Positions 43,205 through 51,094 of a stretch of 55,549 nt of DNA are shown here, piece after piece. The position numbers were made by a program, and so were the translations under genes. Positions within the stretch are counted from its first letter, which is position 1. Each line of letters begins with the position of its first letter. The stretch spans positions 1 through 55,549 of the forward strand of contig JAJQHZ010000008.1 of the NCBI GenBank assembly GCA_021199475.1, read 5' to 3'. The notes below the pieces were generated by a model. That model had not been told where the DNA came from. It ran no database searches and saw nothing but the letters and a program-made list of their open reading frames with translations. Source of the DNA: Lachnospiraceae bacterium (lineage in GTDB: Bacteria; Bacillota; Clostridia; Lachnospirales; Lachnospiraceae).

Positions 43205-43651
43205 ATGGTTGCCAGAAAAATAGAAGATTATCAGGACATCCTCGACCTGCCTCATCATGTATCGGAGCATCGGACACATATGTCTATGACGGACAGAGCA
43301 GCACAGTTTTCGCCGTTCGCGGCACTCACCGGTTACGATGCTGCTGTTAAAGAAACCGAACGACTGACAGATCAGCGTCTGGAACTGGACGAAAGCGAAC
43401 AACAGAAGCTTTCGGAACGGCTCAATCTGCTCAGATCACACCTGAACGATTCACCGATAGTCGAGATCACTTATTTCGTGCCGGACGAACAGAAGAGCGG
43501 CGGTGAGTATACTACTGTGACAGGCGTTGTGAAAAAACTGGATGAGTTTCAACGGACACTTATTATGATGGACGGCACCATTATTCCGGTTGAGGAGATT
43601 GCGGAACTAAACGGTGCGTTGTTCCGCTCTATGGATGAATCGTTTGCGTGA
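43205..43651 (+). CDS. YolD-like family protein
   Basis: 148 residues beginning with the usual polymerase-partner region EHRTHMSMTDRAAQFSPFAA and ending with a beta domain (VTGVVKKLDEFQRTLIMMDG). In Gram-positive bacteria YolD-like proteins are encoded next to UmuC/UvrX-type polymerases and are thought to assist them as UmuD analogues. AGGAGG is 12 bases upstream. Its conserved position after the polymerase supports the identification. Confidence 0.85.
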   Translation: MVARKIEDYQDILDLPHHVSEHRTHMSMTDRAAQFSPFAALTGYDAAVKETERLTDQRLELDESEQQKLSERLNLLRSHLNDSPIVEITYFVPDEQKSGGEYTTVTGVVKKLDEFQRTLIMMDGTIIPVEEIAELNGALFRSMDESFA

Positions 43652-43728
43652 AAAATTATCTTGATTTACAGCTGATTGAGCTGGTGACAAAAGATTTATC
43701 AATGAATATGAAGATAAACGGAGAACAA

Positions 43729-44082
43729 ATGGGGAACGTAATTATTGTTTGTATCATCATAGTATGTGTCATTATAGGCATACGGGAAACAGTGAAACAT
43801 ATGAAAGGCCAGAGTGCCTGCTGCGGAGGCACCCAGGGGATGAGCAGGGAAAAACATAAGCTGGAAGGGAAAAAGCTTGGAGATTATACGTTGAAAATTT
43901 CCGATATGAAATGTGAGAACTGCGAAATCCGCATTGAAAATGCCATTTGCCGGAGCCAGCCAGGATTATCTGCAAGAGCCAGTCATAAAAAAGGCAGAGT
44001 CATTATTAGCTTTGATCGGGAAATTGACAGAGAAAAGGTAAAACAGGCAATTCAGAATGCGGGATATCACGTAGTAGAATAA
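43729..44082 (+). CDS. Membrane-anchored heavy-metal-associated (HMA) domain protein
   Basis: 117 residues from ATG 43729 (GGAG just upstream). An N-terminal hydrophobic helix (VIIVCIIIVCVIIGIRETVK) is followed by a small cysteine cluster SACCGG, as in FeoB-associated proteins. A ferredoxin-like HMA domain follows with metal motif MKCENCE. The domain probably binds copper or another soft metal at the inner face of the membrane. The longer frame from 43648 overlaps the YolD gene and lacks a better start. Confidence 0.75.
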   Translation: MGNVIIVCIIIVCVIIGIRETVKHMKGQSACCGGTQGMSREKHKLEGKKLGDYTLKISDMKCENCEIRIENAICRSQPGLSARASHKKGRVIISFDREIDREKVKQAIQNAGYHVVE

Positions 44083-44149
44083 CGTGAGAAAACCGATTCC
44101 TGGAGAGCAGTATCAGGACGGCGCGTGCTGCTATTAGCGAATTTATGAA

Positions 44150-44197
44150 GGAAATGGAGATGTCGCTTGTCGAACGACCATTTCCTTTTTCTTTTTT
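44150..44197 (+). terminator. Rho-independent terminator after the HMA gene
   Basis: GGAAATGG (44150-44157) pairs with CCATTTCC (44178-44185), with an inner TCG/CGA step, followed by a 12-base T-rich run. Confidence 0.8.
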
Positions 44198-44262
44198 GGT
44201 AGACTCAGGCTATCAGATGGCAAACACACAAACAGACCAGCTAAGGACAGGAGGTACAGCAA

Positions 44263-45123
44263 ATGTATGGAGCAATTTTAGGAGACATCATTGGAAGTCC
44301 GTATGAATTTGATCAGGGAGACAAGACGAAAGAGTTTGAGTTGTTCGGTAAGGACGCGCATTTTACGGATGACAGTGTGATGACGATAGCTGTGGCGGAG
44401 GCACTTCTTGACGCAGGAAAGAATGCGCCGGCGGCTCGGATCAGGGAACTTGTGACGGCATCCATGCAAAAATGGGGACGAAAATATCCTCATGCCGGAT
44501 ATGGCGGAAGATTTCTCGTCTGGCTGAAGGAGAAAAACCCGGCACCTTACGGGAGCTTTGGAAATGGTTCCGCCATGCGCGTGTCGGCGGCCGGATGGCT
44601 GTATGATACACTGGAGAGGACAGAAGAAGTCGCCAGAGCAACAGCGGAAGTGACGCACAATCATCCGGAGGGGATCAAGGGCGCTCAGGTCGTTGCCGGT
44701 ATCATTTTTCTGGCGCGGACAGGAAACACGAAAGAACAGCTCCGGGAATACGTTGCAGAGCGATATGGCTATGATTTAAGTCGAACTTGCGATGAAATCC
44801 GGCCGGATTATCATCATGTGGAGAGCTGCCAGCAGACCGTGCCGGAGGCCATCACGGCATTCCTGGAGGGAAATGATTTTGAGGATGTGATCCGGACGGC
44901 GGTCTCTTTAGGCGGGGATTGTGATACCCTGACAGCAATCGCGGGAAGTATGGCGGAGGCGTTTTATGGTATCCCGGCATTGCTGATCTGTGAATGTCAG
45001 GACCGTGTATCTGAGGATATGCAGAGCATATTGAACCGGTTTGATGATGCGCTTGGCCGCAGCAAAAAAGCTGTAAAATCAAAAGATAATGAATGCCAAA
45101 GCCTCCGCGTCATGGATTTATAA
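44263..45123 (+). CDS. ADP-ribosylglycohydrolase family protein
   Basis: 286 residues. Metal-binding motifs of the ARH/DraG family are present: GAILGDIIGSPYEFD at the N-terminus, FTDDSVMTIAVAEAL near residues 37-51 and GGDCDTLTAIAGSMAEA near 228-244, giving the aspartates that hold two magnesium ions. It removes ADP-ribose from proteins or small molecules. AGGAGG is 9 bases upstream. Together with the macro-domain protein at 29673 it hints at ADP-ribose chemistry in the region, though the two are far apart. Confidence 0.92.
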   Translation: MYGAILGDIIGSPYEFDQGDKTKEFELFGKDAHFTDDSVMTIAVAEALLDAGKNAPAARIRELVTASMQKWGRKYPHAGYGGRFLVWLKEKNPAPYGSFGNGSAMRVSAAGWLYDTLERTEEVARATAEVTHNHPEGIKGAQVVAGIIFLARTGNTKEQLREYVAERYGYDLSRTCDEIRPDYHHVESCQQTVPEAITAFLEGNDFEDVIRTAVSLGGDCDTLTAIAGSMAEAFYGIPALLICECQDRVSEDMQSILNRFDDALGRSKKAVKSKDNECQSLRVMDL

Positions 45124-45130
45124 AATAGTC

Positions 45131-45159
45131 TTTACATTTTTATCCTGATTTCCTATAAT
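45131..45159 (+). promoter_or_regulatory. Promoter of the flavodoxin gene
   Basis: TTTACA (45131-45136), a 17-base spacer and TATAAT (45154-45159). The leader to the flavodoxin start is about 200 bases long and structured. Confidence 0.7.
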
Positions 45160-45169
45160 GTGACCCAAA

Positions 45170-45310
45170 GAGGTGATTTGCGGCGCTGGCGGCAGGAAGT
45201 CTCGAGGGTCAACAAGCAGCTGTGCTGCGAGTATGAAGAAATATGCGCGCTTGCGCCAGAAAATTTCTATGTTCAACGAGCAACGCAGTTGTGAGCAGGA
45301 AAAATGAACG
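45170..45310 (+). repeat. Two degenerate palindromic elements in the flavodoxin leader (elements 6a, 6b)
   Basis: The leader has GGGTCAACAAGCAGC-TGT-GCTGC (about 45208-45227) and then AGAAAT...ATTTCT arms around GCGCGCTTGCGC (about 45237-45268), followed by TTCAACGAGCAACGCAG. The TCAAC(A/G)AGCA linker and CGCTTGCG core recall the sirtuin and brxA-brxB elements. The match is weaker, so these may be old copies. Confidence 0.4.
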
Positions 45311-45365
45311 GGAGGTTCTAATGGCAGATTAGAATTGTAATAAGTTGCAAGCGAGGAGGCTGCAT

Positions 45366-45812
45366 ATGAAGAATTTAATCGCATATTTTTCACTTTCGGG
45401 CGTAACAAAGAAAGCTGCTGAAAGAATTCAGTCCCAGACAGGTGGTGATCTGTTTGAAATCAAAGGGAAAAAGGACTATGGGAGCTACATGAAGGCGGTA
45501 GCCATTGGCGGTAAGGAGATTGCGACAAAAGAAAAACCGGAGGTGACAACTCATGTAAAGAATTTTGCTTCCTATGACCGTATTTATATTGGCTTCCCGG
45601 TTTGGTATGGCAATTGTCCTCGCCTGATCCGGACATTTGCGGAGGAATACGATTTTTCAGGAAAAGAGGTTTATGTTTTCTGCACAAGCGGTTCCTCAGG
45701 CCCAGAAAAATCAGGGCAGACAATAGCAGAAATCTGTAAAGGCGCGAACGTTCACCCGGCGATTCGTATCAGTAACCAGAGCGATAATGAGATAAAAGCC
45801 TGGGCGAAATAG
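45366..45812 (+). CDS. Flavodoxin family protein
   Basis: 148 residues with the flavodoxin FMN phosphate loop modified to FSLSGVTKKAAE near residues 8-19 and the ring-binding loops GFPVWYGNCPRLIRTF (near 78-93) and CTSGSSGPEKSG (near 112-123). It serves as a small electron carrier or FMN-dependent reductase. AGGAGG precedes the start. The next gene starts 20 bases after its stop. Confidence 0.9.
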   Translation: MKNLIAYFSLSGVTKKAAERIQSQTGGDLFEIKGKKDYGSYMKAVAIGGKEIATKEKPEVTTHVKNFASYDRIYIGFPVWYGNCPRLIRTFAEEYDFSGKEVYVFCTSGSSGPEKSGQTIAEICKGANVHPAIRISNQSDNEIKAWAK

Positions 45813-45832
45813 GCAGTTGGAGAGGGCAGAAT

Positions 45833-46675
45833 ATGGAACAGCCGGAAAATGTTACGACACTCTATCATTATACAGATTTTGGCGCACTGGATGGCATCCT
45901 GAGTAATGCGGAGCTTCGCCTGAATAACGTATTGAATATGAATGATGCTTCAGAAATGACGCTTTTTATGAGCAGTCTCTGTAAAGCGGTTGTAGAACGT
46001 TTTCAGAATGACGGCGATCTGATCCGGGCACGATGGACAGAAAAGCTTTTTGCTGCGGAAAAAGAAAAGGAATTTATCTATTCTGCTTACGCAGCCTGTT
46101 TTTCCTGCTTTCGGGACGATGCCGCGCAGTGGGAACGCTACGCGAATCATGGACGTGGAGTCTGCATGGCATTTCAGTATGATTTATTAAAAAAGATGGC
46201 TGTTGAGCCGTTATCGCTTCAGACGGTATTCTATCGGGATGACGTAGGTGAGCATGAACTGGTCGATATTATATATCGCCTGATACGCCGTCACAAGGCT
46301 CCCTGGGACACATCGCCGGCGATTCGGGCAGCATTGAATCATGCCTGGGCAGCGTCGGCGGCATTTAAGCATCCCTCTTTCCAGAGCGAAAAAGAAGTGC
46401 GCCTGGTCGTCTCTCCATTTGAACAGGGCTTTTTCAACGTACAGCCCAGGTATCATATTTCAAACGAACGCATTAAGAAGTATTATCCGGTGGATTTGCA
46501 TAAGCTTTGCCAGCTAGCAGATACACACATGGAGAATGTTATTACAGAGCTGATGGTCGGACCAGAATCCACGCAGTCTGTACCCATTCTGCAGGATTAT
46601 CTGAGAGATATGGGCTATGAAAAACTGGCTGAGAAAGTGACCCATTCGGCTTGCCCGTTGCGGCAGAAATTGTAA
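45833..46675 (+). CDS. DUF2971 family protein
   Basis: 280 residues. The DUF2971 pattern is visible: opening LYHYTDFGALDGILSNAELR, then LNNVLNMNDASEM, a mid-protein CFSCFRDDAAQWERYANHGR with GVCMAF, and FKHPSFQSEKEVRLVV. Proteins of this family are found in phage-defence and toxin-like settings, but the biochemical role is not known. GGAGAGGG precedes the start. Confidence 0.85.
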   Translation: MEQPENVTTLYHYTDFGALDGILSNAELRLNNVLNMNDASEMTLFMSSLCKAVVERFQNDGDLIRARWTEKLFAAEKEKEFIYSAYAACFSCFRDDAAQWERYANHGRGVCMAFQYDLLKKMAVEPLSLQTVFYRDDVGEHELVDIIYRLIRRHKAPWDTSPAIRAALNHAWAASAAFKHPSFQSEKEVRLVVSPFEQGFFNVQPRYHISNERIKKYYPVDLHKLCQLADTHMENVITELMVGPESTQSVPILQDYLRDMGYEKLAEKVTHSACPLRQKL

Positions 46676-46718
46676 GAAATACAAATAATCAGAAAATTCA
46701 CAGTTTTTTCACACAAAT

Positions 46719-46761
46719 TTAGCACTCGAGCCTTGACGTGGCTAACAAAATGTGTTATAAC
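46719..46761 (+). promoter_or_regulatory. hsp20 promoter overlapping a degenerate CIRCE-like operator
   Basis: TTGACG (46733-46738), 17-base spacer, TATAAC (46756-46761). Over the -35 box lies TTAGCACTC (46719-46727), nine bases, then CGTGGCTAA (46737-46745). The left half is a perfect CIRCE half-site and the right half keeps the last five bases (GCTAA). This points to HrcA control of the heat-shock gene; binding is inferred. Confidence 0.65.
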
Positions 46762-46784
46762 TCTTGTAGAACAAAGGAGAAGAG

Positions 46785-46880
46785 ATGGAAAGTAAAAACA
46801 GATTCCATTTTGAATCCGGTTCCAATACAGATAATAACAAAGTTGTTGTGTATGATAAAAGGAGAGATGACATATGTTGA
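46785..46880 (+). CDS. 31-residue leader peptide overlapping the hsp20 start
   Basis: ATG 46785 with AAAGGAGAAG upstream opens MESKNRFHFESGSNTDNNKV plus VVYDKRRDDIC, ending in TGA at 46878-46880. The Hsp20 start (46874) lies inside its last codons, so ribosomes finishing the peptide could begin hsp20. The good ribosome binding site argues it is translated. Confidence 0.5.
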   Translation: MESKNRFHFESGSNTDNNKVVVYDKRRDDIC

Positions 46881-47314
46881 GACCAAGTATTTACAGAGAA
46901 AATTTGTGGGATGAGTTTTTTGATGATTTCTTTCATGAGCCGTTTTACCGTACAAGCACATCCAGAGGGCAGACAGATATGATGAGAACGGATGTAAAAG
47001 AGAACGAAAACGCTTATGAGCTGACGATGAATCTTCCGGGAATCAAGAAGGAGGATGTGAAAGCCGAACTGAAGGATGGATATCTGACAATCCAGGCATC
47101 CACGAACACAAATAATGATCAGAAAGACAGCAACGGTAAGTATGTTCGCCGTGAGCGTTATGCTGGTACCTTCAGCAGATCCTTCTATGTGGGAGAAGAT
47201 GTAAAGCAGGAAGACATCAAGGCGAAGTTCGAGAACGGCACCCTGATCCTTACCGTGCCGAAGAAAGTACAGCAGCCGGTGGTTGAAGAAAATAAGTATA
47301 TCGCCATTGAGTAA
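46874..47314 (+). CDS. Hsp20/alpha-crystallin small heat-shock protein
   Basis: 146 residues with the alpha-crystallin domain from about residue 38 (DMMRTDVKENENAYELTMNL, PGIKKEDVKAELKDGYLTIQ) and the closing AKFENGTLILTVPKK, followed by a short C-terminal extension. It holds unfolded proteins for refolding. AAAGGAGAG is upstream. A CIRCE-like site and promoter precede it, and a terminator follows. Confidence 0.93.
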   Translation: MLRPSIYRENLWDEFFDDFFHEPFYRTSTSRGQTDMMRTDVKENENAYELTMNLPGIKKEDVKAELKDGYLTIQASTNTNNDQKDSNGKYVRRERYAGTFSRSFYVGEDVKQEDIKAKFENGTLILTVPKKVQQPVVEENKYIAIE

Positions 47315-47358
47315 TGGAATATGCAGCGGAAAAGCTGCAAATGATTTTCCTCTTCTCT

Positions 47359-47393
47359 GCGGTGTAGCCTGAGCGGTTGCACCGCTTTTTTTT
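47359..47393 (+). terminator. Rho-independent terminator after hsp20
   Basis: GCGGTG (47359-47364) pairs with CACCGC (47380-47385) and is followed by eight T residues. Confidence 0.75.
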
Positions 47394-47474
47394 GTATTCC
47401 GCGAACTTTTATGATTTAACGGAGAAATCGTTCATAGAAGTCAGTGTTGAATGTGTTTTATGATTCGAGGGAGT

Positions 47475-47631
47475 GCCTGGCAGCGTGTGGGGGCTGCCAG
47501 GCGTGAGTTATGAAATGACGTTGGAATAAATCCAACATCTATATACTGTTTAACACTGATTTTTGACCAAAGTATGTCAGAATTATAAAATTTCAAATAG
47601 GTGGCTTCTTTGTTGAAGCTGCCTGTTTTTT
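47475..47631 (+). other. Hairpin, promoter and early terminator in the gap before the PNPOx gene
   Basis: In the 403-base gap 47315-47717, a perfect 10-bp hairpin GCCTGGCAGC/GCTGCCAGGC (47475-47502) has no T run. Then TTGACC (47563-47568), 17 bases and TAAAAT (47586-47591) make a promoter. Only about 8 bases after it a stem 47599-47608/47615-47624 with T6 forms a terminator. Transcripts from this promoter would therefore end at once unless antitermination occurs. Confidence 0.45.
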
Positions 47632-47717
47632 ATGGTAAGATGTTTTCGGCTTACGGCTCAGAATGAAGAATGTACCGCAGGTGTTTTCCTGTGATCTAAG
47701 AAAGTGAGGATAAAAGG

Positions 47718-48113
47718 ATGCAAAAGGTATATGAGTTTTTAAAAGGTGCAGGCACGTATTATCTGGCAACTGTTGACGGAGATCAGGCCAGGGTCAGACC
47801 GTTTGGCACAATTCACATTTATGATGGCAATCTCTATATTCAGACAGGAAAGACGAAAGATGTGGCGAAAAAGATTGCGGCGAATCCAAAAGTGGAAATC
47901 TGCGCAATGTCAAAGGGAGACTGGATTCGTGTTTGCGGAACGTTAGTATTAGATGAGCGAGTAGAAGCACAGGAATCTATGCTGGACGCATATCCGAATC
48001 TGAGAAAAACGTATACGACAGGTTCGGAAGGAAATACGGCGGTATATTATTTTAAGGATGCTGTAGCGACGATTTCATCCTTTAGCCATGAACCGGAAAT
48101 CATTCGTTTCTAA
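47718..48113 (+). CDS. Pyridoxamine 5'-phosphate oxidase-like FMN-binding protein
   Basis: 131 residues with the split-barrel fold: opening VYEFLKGAGTYYLATVDGDQ then ARVRPFGTIHIYDGNLYIQT, and the basic turn GKTKDVAKKIAANPKVEICA. Such proteins bind FMN or F420-like cofactors and act as small reductases or flavin carriers; the true PNPOx activity is not implied. It precedes the recD2 remnant. Confidence 0.85.
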   Translation: MQKVYEFLKGAGTYYLATVDGDQARVRPFGTIHIYDGNLYIQTGKTKDVAKKIAANPKVEICAMSKGDWIRVCGTLVLDERVEAQESMLDAYPNLRKTYTTGSEGNTAVYYFKDAVATISSFSHEPEIIRF

Positions 48114-48893
48114 ACAAAATTATTAAGGCAGGGTGGCGGCGTTATGGATAATCTTCGTTGTGTGGTGGAACGAATTACATATCAGAACGCGGAAAACGGT
48201 TTTTCTGTGATCAAATGCCGCGCAAAAGGCTACAGTGACCTGGTGACAGTGGTCGGAAACATGCCGGATGTCCATGTCGGCTCGGTACTGTCTATACAGG
48301 GGCAGTGGAAGATTGACGGCAAGTATGGGCGGCAGTTCTCGGCTGAGAAGTGGGAGGAGACGCTTCCGGCTACAACTTACGGAATCGAGAAGTATCTGGG
48401 CAGCGGTTTGATTAAAGGTGTTGGCCCGAAGTTTGCGAAACGGATTGTTCAACAGTTCGGAAAGGATACGCTGGAGATCATCGAGACGGAGCCGGATCGG
48501 CTGCTTGAAGTGGCTGGTATAGGGCAGAAACGTGTGAACCAGGTCAAGAAAAGCTGGCAGGAACAGAAAGAGATCAAGAACATCATGTTATTCCTGCAGA
48601 GCAATGATGTCAGCACTGCCCATGCCGCGAAGATTTACCGTACCTATGGAAATGAAAGCATCAAAATTGTCAAAGAAAATCCATACAAGCTGGCAGATGA
48701 TATATGGGGCATCGGCTTTAAAACAGCAGACACGATTGCATCAAAGCTTGGGATTGAAAAAGACCGCTTTATCCGACTGCGGAGCGGCATCATGTATACG
48801 CTTAACAAGCTTTCGGAGAGTGGACATTGCTATGCGGGTCGGGAACAGCTGATTGATGCTGCTGTGAAGCTCTTGGATTTGGAAACGGCACGC

Positions 48894-49029
48894 GCGCCTG
48901 AAGGCGCACCTGCCAGGACGAAGCCGCCAACGGAGTTTGCTCTACACTCCGTTTCGGTCGGCGCTAAACGAACGTCCACTGGACGTTCGTTTAGCGCCGC
49001 AAAGGGCGGCTTCTGTAGAGGCTCCTGAG
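48894..49029 (+). mobile_element. Palindromic element in recD2 (element 7)
   Basis: Near-identical ends GCGCCTGAA (48894-48902) and GCTCCTGAG (49021-49029), both coding APE, look like a target duplication. Within lie outer arms AAGCCGCC (48921-48928) / GGCGGCTT (49005-49012), a 7-bp ACGGAGT/ACTCCGT stem and an 18-bp perfect stem (48960-48977 with 48981-48998). The net 127-base insertion shifts the frame by one; 126 would have kept it, so a later one-base change is likely. Confidence 0.7.
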
Positions 49030-49411
49030 CTGGAGATGACGTTGGATGAAATGCTGCGTACCTCTGATGTGATTAAAGATGATGACGCGATTTATCTGCC
49101 GCCATTCTATTTTTCAGAGACCGGCTGCGCGAAACGTCTGATACGCCTGATGAAGGGTGAACGGCGTGTATCACTGGATGTGGAAAAAGTCATGCGGGAG
49201 ATCGAATCAGATTCCAGGATTCGCTATGACGAGATTCAGTTGCAGGCGATTCGAGAAGCGATATCATCAAAAGTGATGGTATTAACCGGTGGCCCCGGCA
49301 CGGGGAAAACAACAACGACGCTGGGGATTATCTCTGCTTATCGGAAAGCAGGCTGCAGGATTATCCTTGCGGCTCCAACCTGACGCGCTGCGAAGAGGAT
49401 GTCGGAAGCAA

Positions 49412-49497
49412 TACGGGAAAGCCGCGTCATGCAGAATCGCGCGGATGGCGCGATGACGCGGCCTGCGTCCTGCATCGAAGATGCAGGACAGGTAATG
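49412..49497 (+). mobile_element. Palindromic element in recD2 (element 8), in frame
   Basis: GCCGCGTCAT (49421-49430) pairs with ATGACGCGGC (49453-49462) around TCGCGC/GCGCGA. The linker CTGCGTC leads to hairpin CCTGCATC-GAA-GATGCAGG (49469-49487). It inserts about 26 codons between MSEA and MEAKTIHR without a stop. Both the arms and the second stem match element 1. Confidence 0.8.
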
Positions 49498-51094
49498 GAA
49501 GCGAAAACGATTCACCGTCTGCTGGAATACAAGCCCCCGGAAGGCTATCAGAAAAACGAGGAGCATCCGCTGGAAGGTGATGTCCTGATTCTGGATGAGT
49601 GCTCGATGATCGATATTATGCTCATGTACAATCTTTTGAAAGCGCTTCCGGAAGAAATGACGCTGATACTGGTCGGCGATACCGACCAGCTGCCGAGTGT
49701 GGGAGCCGGAAATGTTCTGAAGGACATTATTGCATCCGGGAGCATCCCGGTTGTCCGCCTCACCCGTATTTTCCGGCAGGCGCAGGGGAGCCGGATTATC
49801 ATGAACGCGCATCGAATCAACAAAGGCGAAATGCCGGATCTGCGTGGCGGTCGGGATTCCGATTTCTTTTTTGCTGCAAAAGACACGAATGAAGAAGTTG
49901 TTGATCTGCTCGTAAAATACTGTACGAAGAACCTGCCTTCTTACTATCATGTGAATGCATTTTCGGATATACAGGTATTGACACCGATGCAGCGCGGCGT
50001 TTGCGGTGCAGCGAATCTGAATCAGGTTTTACAGGAGGCTTTGAACCCTGGAACAATCTTTCTGAAGCGCGGCGGTACGCAGTACCGGCTGCACGATAAG
50101 GTGATGCAGCAGCGCAACAATTACGACAAGGAAGTGTTCAATGGGGATATCGGCATCATCTCAAATGTAGATATGGAAGAAAATGAGTTGACCGTAGACT
50201 TTGATGGACGGAGTATTACCTATGATGTGACGGAGCTGGATGAGTTGACGCTCGCTTATGCTTCAACGATTCATAAAGCGCAGGGGTCTGAATATCCGAT
50301 TGTAGTCATGCCGTTTACCATGAGTCACTATGTGATGCTGCAGCGGAATCTGTTATATACCGGCATTACCCGTGCAAAAAAGATTCTTGTGCTGATTGGC
50401 GAGAAAAAAGCGATCGCCTATGCTACACACAACGAAACGACAACATCCAGAAATACAAAGCTCGCGGAACGGATTGCAAACGGATGGAAAGATGCATCCA
50501 AAGCAGGAATGATGCAGAAAGATGCCGCTGGGACTAACAGTCACGATCAGAATAATCAGGATGCAGAAGATTTGCCGATGGTGGCCGAGCAGATAGCACC
50601 TTATGGAAGGAAATCGGATAATTCCAAAGTCAGATTTTCAGACAGATGCTCGGATGGGGTTCCGGATATCGCCTCAGATACCATCTCAGATCGATCTGCA
50701 GAGCTTTTTGCTGACTTATTTGACCGGCTGTCACGTTCTAAATTCCGCAGCAGCTTTTTTCTGAAATCAGCCGATGTCGCATATGTCAGGAATAAAGGGA
50801 TGGATACGATTCACTCTCATGCTTGTGATTTTATCCGCCAGAGACTGGCTCCTGCAGAGCCAAAGAATGATGGAAAGCAGACTCCGATGAGAGGGCATCC
50901 CGTTTTCATAGCGCAGCACGCGACCGGTTGCTGTTGCAGAGGCTGTCTGGAAAAATGGCATAGAATACCGAAAGGGAAAGAGTTGTCGGAAGAACAGCAG
51001 AAATATGTTGTAGATGTTTTGATGGCGTGGATTGAGAGACAGATGAAAGCGAACGAAGGGAGTTAAAATCATATATGATACAGATGGAGGAATT

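Larger units (their letters stand above)
48144..51066 (+). pseudogene. recD2: RecD2-type helicase with C-terminal DUF4186, disrupted by two palindromic inserts and a stop
   Basis: Segments in order are the N-terminal OB and helix-hairpin-helix region (48144-48893; AGIGQKRVNQVKKSWQEQKE), the helicase core with Walker A GGPGTGKTTT near 49288, Walker B ILDECSMIDIM near 49590, DTDQLPSVGAGNV, and a late SF1B motif VIHKAQG-like STIHKAQGSEYPIVV. The C-terminal 110 residues match DUF4186 (MRGHPVFIAQHATGCCCRGC). Lesions are an insert at 48894-49020 shifting the frame by one, TGA at 49381-49383 where APTGRAAKRM needs Gly, and a second insert at 49420-49487 that keeps the frame. As it stands it is not a working helicase. 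Confidence 0.8.

Noticed and set aside
29673-45123. A joint ADP-ribose toxin-antitoxin system (macro protein with ADP-ribosylglycohydrolase)
   Set aside because: The two genes are 14 kb apart with unrelated genes between them and no ADP-ribosyltransferase toxin is seen.
49381-49383. TGA read as glycine (alternative code) in recD2
   Set aside because: TGA ends brxA-region, brxC, sugar and other intact genes in this window, and the gene has other lesions, so a nonsense mutation is the simpler reading.
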